Positions 56,990-64,000 of a stretch of DNA of 64,000 nt are shown here, in pieces. The DNA is from Bathynomus jamesi. Taxonomy: Eukaryota > Arthropoda > Malacostraca > Isopoda > Cirolanidae. The notes below the pieces were generated by a model. It had not been told where the DNA came from and ran no database searches. It worked only from the letters and a program-made list of their open reading frames with translations. The first letter of the stretch is position 1; every line of letters begins with the position of its first letter. The translations under genes and the position numbers were made by a program. The stretch covers positions 188,501-252,500 of the forward strand of contig JAJOZX010003320.1 of NCBI GenBank assembly GCA_023014485.1, written 5' to 3'.

Positions 56990-58365
56990 TCATCGCCATG
57001 GTGGACGCCCAAACGGCCGACCCGAAGTTCTGCCAGTTCCTGGCTCATTGGAAAACCTACAACCTTCTTATTTCATCACATCGAAGAAAAACGAACAGTC
57101 ACTGCAAGTTTGAAAGAGACTGTCTCTGCTTTTCTTTATATCTGGGATAAAGCAAGGATTCCAACTCAAAGATCGGACGATGCTGAAAGGAAACAGAAAA
57201 CTATTCGAACAATATTGCGCTCCAAAGAAAAATAGGAAGTCATCCTCAGAAAGCATACAAATGAATGTGGTAGTATTCAATGCTGATCTTGAAGACATTT
57301 TCGATGTCGCCAGAGCAGATGCCTTAAAGATAATGACTAACGAAGAGGACAAAGAATTCCTTATCAAGCAGAGGGAAGATCGTTCCTGCGCCAATTTTGG
57401 AGGTATTGATCGAGCCTTGGCTAAAAAGGAGAATCGGAAGAGGCAACGAGAAGAATCTGAATATAATAGAAAAAAGTGAAGCGACGATGAAAAACAAAAG
57501 AAATATCAACTTATGGCATCTGACAAAGTGATAACTGATGTGGATTCTTCCTCCTCGTCCACGGATTCTAATGCATCGTGTCGTCCATCTACATCATCAT
57601 CGAACCCTCCTTCCAAATGCAAAAAAAACCAGTCATTTCAGATGAGGTAGCCCAGGCACTCGACCGTGTTAATCTAAGTGATCGCAACAGCCTTTTTTTA
57701 TTGCAGCATCAGCTAAGTCTCTTGGCCATGATCTGGGCTCAATGCCATTTTCTCGAAGTACAATTCGTCGATCTCGAATTAAAGCTCGTGAAACTATCGC
57801 AACTGCTGAAAAATCAAGCTTTTCTCCTGACACTCCGCTTCTACTTCACTGGAATGGGAAAATGCTTCCTGATATAACAGGGGTACATGAAAATGTGGAC
57901 TGCATCGCAATCGTTGTTTCAGGAGAAGATAAACTACTTGGTGTTCCACTCATCCCTCACGGAACGGGACAAGCACAAGCTGATGTTTGCCTCAGAATGT
58001 TGGATGAGTGGGGCTTGAGAAACAAGTTGCAGGGGCTTGTATTTGATACAACAGCATCAAATACTGGGCTGATGTCTGGAGCTTTTACCATGATAGAGAG
58101 AGCTGTACGTCGCTCTCTGACGTGGATAGCATGTCCTCATCATGTGTATGAAGTCGTTTTCGCTAACGTATTTTCTAGTATTCTTGAACTTTCGAAAGGA
58201 CCACAAGTCTCATTGTTTAAGCGATTCATGACACAATGGCCAGTTATCAATAAAGAAAACCTTATGTCAGCAGGAATGGGACTTTTTCAAGGAAACTTGT
58301 GGGAACTTTATTAAGAGATGATACAGTACCTTTCCGACGCTCTTCAGAACAGCAACTTCTCAAGA
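56990..58365 (+). pseudogene. Transposase-like gene, HWNGK / DTTASNTG family (copy 2)
   Basis: Homologous to 12462-15138. The N-terminal part reads KETVSAFLYIWDKARIPTQRSDDAERK, then (shifted) LFEQYCAPKKNRKSS, LEDIFDVARADALKIMTNEEDKEFLIKQREDR, basic AKKENRKRQREES and a Ser-rich acidic linker. The core (57742-58314) is clean: TPLLLHWNGKMLPDITG, IAIVVSGEDKLLGVPLIPHGTGQAQAD, GLVFDTTASNTG, ACPHHVYEVVF (CxxH), FKRFMTQWPVI. It has no detectable intron where the 12-kb gene has its first. It breaks off in the (TA)n at 58370, before the HxARWM region. Confidence 0.75.
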
Positions 58366-58370
58366 AATGA

Positions 58371-58372
<2 letters not shown>

Positions 58373-58439
<67 letters not shown>
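58373..58439. repeat. (TA)n microsatellite
   Basis: Pure TA run; the mariner at 58440 uses it as its TA target. Confidence 0.95.
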
Positions 58440-58442
<3 letters not shown>

Positions 58443-59357
58443 TGTCCCATAAGTCCGGCATCATAGGAGAAATTCATATTTTTCTATTTCTACAAACCAT
58501 AATGTCTGTGAGCAAGGAAGAACGAATCCAGATAATTCTACTCATAGGAAATCGGAGTCAAAGAGAGGCCGCTGCTGAATTTAACAGACTGCATCCAGAC
58601 CGCGAGCCAATAACAGAATTGTGTTAGCAGACTTGTTGCAAAGTTTAAGGAAACAGGATCCATAGAAGATAAACCACGCAGTGGACCTTCAAGGAGGTCC
58701 ACTGACGATAATACAGCGACTGCTATCGTGGCTCATTTTAAAAGAAGTCCCAATAAGTCTCTTCGGCGATTGTCCGCCGAGACAGGAGTGTCGAAAAGTA
58801 ACATCCATCGCATTCTTCAGGCTCACAAATGGCATCCATATAAACTTCAGATCCTACAGAAATTAAGCGAAGATGATCCCGACCGGCGGATGGAATTTTG
58901 TGAATGGGCTACGGAACAATATGCTCGGGATGCCAATTTCCCGTCCACCATTCTGTTCAGTGACGAGGCTGTTTTTTATAGAAATGGTGAAGTAAATCGA
59001 CAGAACACCCTCTACTGGTCTCAAAACAACCCTCACTGGTATACCTCTTCAAAGGAACAAGGTGCATCTCGGGTGATGGTATGGTGTGGCATTTGGAAGG
59101 ATCGCATCATAGGCCCCCTCTTTTTTGATGAACATGTCACTGAAGGCACGTATGCTCAAGGGCATACGTGCCTGAGAACACTATTATAGGCTTGAATAAA
59201 TTAATAGCAGTCATTGAACAATGAACATTATATAAAATGCACACTGTGCATTGCACACTGCACACTGCTACATCCCCCGTTCCCTACCCTATATAAGCTG
59301 AGAAAGGAAATGACGTTGTCAGTTGTTGTGTGTCACGTGTGGCGAGAGGTTGTGTTA

Positions 59358-60750
59358 CAGTGCCCGCGAAAAGTATCCGATCACTCAAGAAAATACAATA
59401 TTTTCCCTTGATATTCAGAGACACGTAATTCACTTTCTATTTGTTCTAGCGACATCTGGTAACTTTGAGGTTGCTCGCTGATATGAGAGCTATCCAACGC
59501 ATTCTCAAATTAGTGTTCTGGTAGCCTTCGTTGCGGGTGGCTGTGTCTCAAATTTGTCAGATTTCACTGTTTGTGTAAATTTCTTGATATTTTATTTTTT
59601 TTACAGAAAGTGGTGTAAATAAAATTTATATATAATGTGTGCTAAAAAACAACTTAAGAGTGATTGTCGAGGTGCTATTGTTGCTTTGCATGCATGTGGG
59701 AAATCACAGAGACAGATAGCTAAGGAATTAAACATATCCCAAAGTACCGTTAATTTATGGGTTTCACGGGCTAAGAACAATGGTGGCCTAACCACGCCAG
59801 TCCCTAAAAAACGATCTGGCAGACCGAGAAAAACAAATTCGCGAACAGACAAACTTATGAAACGTTTAGTATTGAAAAACCCAACAATAACTGCGAAAGA
59901 AATAAAATTTAATATGAATAATTTGTTATCTGGTGTTTCTGAACGAACTATCCAGGAGCGGCTCCAAAAAGAACTCGGATTACCATCTCTCCATGCTGCT
60001 AAGAAACCGTTCATTAGTGAAAAAATGCGTAAAAAACGTGTCGCATTTTGTAAAAAATACATTCATTGGACTGTTGATGACTGGAAGAAGGTTTTATTAG
60101 CGATGAGTCGACATTTTTGACATTCAGAAGTTGTCCAAAAAAGGTTCGCCGGCCTATTGGCTCAAATAGGATGGACCCTAAATACACCCTAAAGACAATG
60201 AAACACCCTCCAAGTGTGATGGTTTGGGGTTGTTTCGGTTACTATGGGCGTGGAAACTTATATTTTCTTCCGAAGAAAACAACTATGAATGGTGCACGGT
60301 ATTTAGCAATGCTACAGGATAAACTTCCAATGGCAATGGCAATCCAAAGGACAAAAACATACATGCATGATGGTGCACCATGTCACAGGGCCAAAATAGT
60401 GACAAAATGGATTACTGACAATAAATTTGATATTTTGGATTGGCCTGGTAATAGTCCAGATCTCAATCCGATAGAAAATCTGTGGCTAATAATAAAAAAT
60501 AAGGTTGAATGCCACGACACTGGCTCAGTTGAAAAATTACAAGAGGCCATCAAAAAGGTATGGTGCAAGGAAATATCAGTGGAAGTTTGTCAAAACTTGA
60601 TTAAATCCATGCCAAAACGTCTAGAACAAGTCATCCAAACCAAAGGACAGATGACAAAATACTAATATAAGGTTAGTATACATTTAAACATTGTTTTTTA
60701 TGTAAAAAATACAAATTTCAAGGGTGATCGGATACTTTTCGCGGGCACTG
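59358..60750 (+). mobile_element. Tc1-like transposon, complete, TA target
   Basis: Tips CAGTGCCCGCGAAAAGTATC and their exact inverse, then CGATCAC shared; TA at 59356-59357 and 60751-60752. 1393 bp with one gene. It is the youngest layer of this region because nothing interrupts it. Confidence 0.92.
59635..60665 (+). pseudogene. Tc1-like transposase with one frameshift
   Basis: Frame 1 (59635-60120): paired HTH domains (ACGKSQRQIAKELNISQSTV), KKRSGRPRKT linker, SERTIQERLQKELG, WTVDDWKKVL. A single missing base near 60098 moves the SDESTFL motif (first D) out of frame. Frame 2 (to 60665): KHPPSVMVWGCFGYYGRGNL, MHDGAPCHRAKIV (second D), DWPGNSPDLNPIENLW (third acid, E after N-P-I), C-terminus. 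Otherwise intact, about 343 codons, the normal Tc1 size. Confidence 0.9.
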
Positions 60751-61561
60751 TATAACTTGTTCATCAACCGTGGTATATCACCATTTACCCGCAGTTAGTT
60801 GGTAAATATCGTAAATAGATTTATAATGTCTGAAAAGAAACCTTCAAAAGTAACCAGAACGTTAGCAAAATGCCATAGCATCGGTCAACCAGCAGATTTT
60901 GTTAATAATGTTCTACCTACTTATGGAGATGTGATAAGAGCTTATCTCTGGCACTGGAACAACAGAAAAACGACAGGCCAAGATCCTCCATTCCAGATTA
61001 TTGCCAATGACATCATTTCCAAACTTCAAGAGATATGGCTCACAGCTTCAATCCCAACTTTATCAAGGAAAAGAATACATGATATGCTCAAAAACTATCA
61101 TAATAAGTACAAGACCTTACTTAAAACAGGTAAACTAAAAAGGAATTCTGAAAGTTACAAAACTAAATTGAAGTCATTTCAGGAACATTCGGAACAACTA
61201 TTTGATATTGCTTCTTGTAAATGTGGTAATTGGAATTCTTGTTTTTGCTGTAAAGAAAAAAAAGTGCCCCCAAATGAAAGAACATTTTTATCTCTGGGGC
61301 CACTTGACAGCGCTGGTATACGCAGAGAAAATTAGGAGTGTTGAACATTTGCGGCAGCGCATTATTGGGGCATGTAACACCATTACTCCTGACATCATTC
61401 ACCGTGTGCTTGCTGACTGGGTATCACGTCTGAATTTGTGTATTGAAAACAATGGTAGACATATTGAGCACGTTCTGTAAATAAAAGCTTTTGTTTTGCC
61501 TTTTTTTATTATTTTTCCTATGATGCCGGACTTATGGGACACCCTGTGTATATAAATAATT

Positions 61562-64000
61562 TAGGGTGTGTCTAAAATTAAACTTTATTTTTTCTAATAC
61601 CACATATCTTTATTTTGTGGCAATGAATGAAAAACTAATATAGACAAAATTTTATTGAATTTAGTTAATATTAACAGGGTGCTCAATTCACTGAAAAGTT
61701 CCACTTCAAAAAAGTTGTACCATAATTAAATAAATTCCATACTTTTAAGACTTTATTTCAATTTGAGCTTAATTATTTTCAAAATTTAACATAAATATAC
61801 TGTACTTTTGGAGTCTTCTGAACATTCACTTAAGCCTATCTTTTTTAATCTCTCTGTAGGCCTATACAAAAACTACACACATAATATATTTTACACATAA
61901 AATAACCACAGTATATTTTTTAATAACACTTATTAACATACATTTTTTAGTAATATTTCTTGGCTTTGGGGTTTTGTTTCCTATGGTGTTCTACAACCTG
62001 CAAAAGGTACTCTTTTTGATTTTCATCTGTTGTTAGTGTTGCATCGAACTTTGTAATGAGAGCGACACCACGTTCTGCAAGATCATTTACAATTCTCAAA
62101 TTTTTAACTATTTCTTTTGCGGCATTGTAATGTGCCGAAACTGACCACCTTTCAGGATCTTCATGAAGAAATTCTGCGAATACTCCTGTGATTGTGAAAA
62201 ATGATTTGGTTCTTTGCGTGCAAAAATCAGGTAAAGTTTTGCGAGAAGGATCAAAGGGCTGAATCCTACGCACAAAATCTCCATGGCAAGGAACTTCATT
62301 TGTATTTTTGGCCATCATCCTTTTGACATCAAATGATATCTCTGGATCAAAAAATGCAAGAGCAACATTTACCTCATTTAAGTACCACAGGTGGCGTCCA
62401 AAGACAGTAGTAACAGCATTTGATAGATTTTGATTTCTAAGACAGTTCAGCTCTTGAAAGAGCTTCAGATCATTTGCTGGAGCCTTTATGGCCACAGAGC
62501 TTTGGAACCATGCTTTTAAATATATCTTTACAAGAAATATATTAAAATTTAAAAAGTTTACCCATTTCCTTTCTGAAGCTGTATTTCCTTTTAATCTCAA
62601 ATTCGGTATTTCCTTCTGTAGATCGAATTGATTTCTAAACAACTACATTTTGAGAGAGTAAATGGCTCTTGACATCCATCTTGCTCGATGGACAGGACCT
62701 GGGCGCTTAAAAGAAATACCTGTGATTGGAATCCCGCCCAAAAATATGATTGAGAGCTCCAGAAGCTCTCGATAATCATCCCGAGGCTGTTGTTCGCGTA
62801 GGGTTGTGTTTGCGAACATGATAATGTCATCTTTAAGAGCAATAATTTCTTCTGCGCCTACATCTGCATGAGTAATACGCCGATACTCATTTTGAATGAC
62901 CTTTGGCCAGAATTTCTGGAAATGCTTGAAAATCTCTATGTTTGGAGATTTTGAGTTATCGTTCAAAAGTATGTCATATGCTTTACACAAAACAAGCTCA
63001 TGAATGTGATGTCTGTTTAAGGTATTGCTCTAGTATAGTGCATGTACCTGCCCTTTGTCCAGTGTTGCTGGCAGTGGTATCGAAACTTAAGCCAATAATT
63101 TTGTGTGTGATATTCTACTCTTCAATTGTTTCAATTACTGCTTTAGCGACCGTCTCTCCAGTGGAATCAGGAAGTTTTGGGACACTCAGTAATTTTTCAA
63201 CACCATTTCTAGAAACCGCGATTGGTAAGCGATCAACATTTGTCTGATCTTGATTTGTGAGGTCTGGTAACATTTTGCCATCCCGGTGTAAAACAAAAGG
63301 GACATGAGCATTGCCGAAGGAGTTTTTTATTTCCAGCGCACTAGTTTTCCGATATTTGGCTCTAGCCAGATGAATGGCCCTGTGACTAATTATCATGTCA
63401 CCAACGTCATGTCCAAGACTTTGTGCTACGGCACTGATAATATGCGATGCACTTCTACTTGTTGATGTTCTGTCCAATGCAGAGACAACTGATTTATCAA
63501 TTACCTGTTTAGTGCCTCGTTTAGGTGCCTTACGAATTGAAACTTCCTTTAGACTTTAGAGCTTTATCAGTATTGTAGGTTGAAGTTGAGGGGAGGCAAA
63601 TATCTTCATCGCTGCTGGAAATGATAGTACAAACAACAGTTGCGACAGTTTGTTGCATTTCTGAATGAGCTTTCAAACGCTGTGATTCCAATGTTCGTTC
63701 TCGCTTCATGATTCTTTGCTGTTTCTTGACTTCTTTCTTGTCTATATCTGCCATATAACCTGGTCGGTCTTTCTGTCTTTGAGCAATAAGAAAAGCACGG
63801 TCTTCCTCTCTTTTGGTTAGAGATAGGACATTTTGAAGAGCAATGTCAAATAATGTACTTAGAGATTCGATAAACTTTTGCTCCTTTGAACACTGAGTCT
63901 CTGTTTTTCTACTTTTATTCTTTTTCAATAAATTATAATCATCAACAAGTTTATTAATCAGTTTGAGAACATAAGGTTTGTGGTTCGTTGCAATTTTTGC
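61562..64000 (-). mobile_element. hAT-like transposon, TAGGGTGTGTC end, runs off the right edge
   Basis: On the plus strand the 3' tip is TAGGGTGTGTCTAAAATTAA, matching TAGGGTGTGAC of the 12-kb element at nine leading bases, and the gene inside belongs to the same family. The other tip lies beyond 64000. 61580-61946 is non-coding. Confidence 0.75.
61947..64000 (-). pseudogene. Transposase-like gene, HRDGK / DTTASNTG / HxARWM family (copy 3)
   Basis: N-terminal part (63530-64000): NHKPYVLKLINKLVDD, basic NKSRKTETQCSKEQKFIESL, LFDIALQNVLSLTKREEDRAFLIAQRQKDR. Core (63027-63477): FVLHRDGKMLPDLTN, LPIAVSRNGVEKLLSVPKLP, a stop near 63113, SFDTTASNTGQRAG. Then a 1-bp shift that hits the CxxH region (HHIHELVLCKAYDIL), RPGPVHRARWMSRAIYSLKM and a stop at 62643. 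The C-terminus (61947-62642) continues with FGRHLWYLNEVNVALAFFD, FFTITGVFAEFLHEDPERW, NDLAERGVALITKFD. The family's motif order is complete apart from three or more inactivating changes. Confidence 0.78.

Larger units (their letters stand above)
59175..61284 (+). pseudogene. N-terminal piece of the LFDIxxCKC transposase family inside the mariner
   Basis: 60826-61284 reads FVNNVLPTYGDVIRAYLWHWNN, IWLTASIPTLSRKRIHDMLKNYHNKYKTLLK, LFDIASCKCGNWNSCFC, KKVPPNERTFL, aligning in order with the gene at 3220 (LPTYKDVM, LWKTASIPTVSHNPVVQMIKNYHEK, LFDISFCKCENFDKCSC). The 5' flank 59175-59357 has a TATATAAG word and continues after the Tc1 element, so it is probably the promoter side of that family. The piece ends abruptly at the mariner C-terminus. 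Confidence 0.7.
58501..61480 (+). pseudogene. mariner transposase, middle replaced
   Basis: MSVSKEERIQIILLIGNRSQREAAAEF (HTH), a frame change near 58620, RSGP-type linker, TGVSKSNIHRILQAHKWHPYK, FSDEAVFYRNGEVNRQN (first D), WYTSSKEQGASRVMVWCGIW, GPLFFDEHVTEGTYAQ; then lost. After the foreign block it reads LWGHLTALVYAEKIRSVEHL, GACNTITPDIIHRVL, NLCIENNGRHIEHVL. The second and third catalytic acids are missing. Confidence 0.8.
58440..61546 (+). mobile_element. mariner-type transposon, internally rearranged
   Basis: Tips CAGTGTCCCATAAGTCCGGC and inverted CAGGGTGTCCCATAAGTCC, both followed by ATCATAGGA. The transposase N-terminal half (58501-59170) and the very C-terminus (61285-61480) are present, but the middle is replaced by part of another transposase family and a Tc1 element (59175-61284). 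Confidence 0.82.

Overview
The window is AT-rich eukaryotic DNA made almost entirely of transposable elements, most of them decayed and many nested in one another. No bacterial-style operon, single-copy host gene, rRNA or free tRNA gene is evident. Split genes with GT-AG introns, CR1/Jockey-like LINEs, Penelope-like elements, tRNA-derived SINEs, mariner/Tc1 and hAT-like transposons, long (TA)n and (CA)n tracts and scattered CCTAA motifs (the arthropod telomere word) point to an arthropod. A crustacean would fit, but the sequence alone does not prove it.

Layout. 1-2390: 5' part of a minus-strand CR1/Jockey-like LINE. 2454-6051: hAT-like transposon with about 340-bp terminal inverted repeats (TIRs). 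6884-9887: long-TIR mariner-like element, split by a 2.4-kb transposon with CAC termini and a 3-bp target-site duplication (TSD). 9890-10240: two-part tRNA-derived SINE. 10917-11845: hAT MITE. 12127-15455: hAT-like element (TAGGGTGTGAC ends) with an almost intact three-exon transposase gene. 15520-17571: Penelope-like element with reverse transcriptase, GIY-YIG endonuclease and a hammerhead ribozyme motif. 18650-19740: foldback repeats. 20446-24268: MITEs and a Jockey-like LINE. 24323-34443: complete LTR retrotransposon with two LTRs but no recognisable reverse transcriptase. 34580-35112: foldback element.

35159-46611 is a mariner element holding a LINE and an 8.6-kb hAT-like transposon that encodes a large HEEADTR-motif protein. 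That transposon itself holds a CAC-terminus transposon and two hAT MITEs landed at overlapping 8-bp sites. Every level can be peeled off using its TSD, and removing it restores either a reading frame or a sequence matching the other TIR. 47290-49985 is the 5' part of another LTR element (PBS-like site and gag) split by a third CAC-terminus element. 50060-56324 is a patchwork of Penelope, mariner, LINE-in-LINE, SINE and LINE pieces. 56990-58365 is a second transposase of the 12-kb family. 58440-61546 is a rearranged mariner holding a piece of the 3-kb transposase family, itself hit by a Tc1 element. 61562-64000 is a third member of the 12-kb family, on the minus strand and leaving the window.

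The genes do not form a pathway. What is notable is a set of multicopy arthropod transposase families that resemble no textbook transposase, and whose ends and TSDs can be fixed here by nested-insertion logic.
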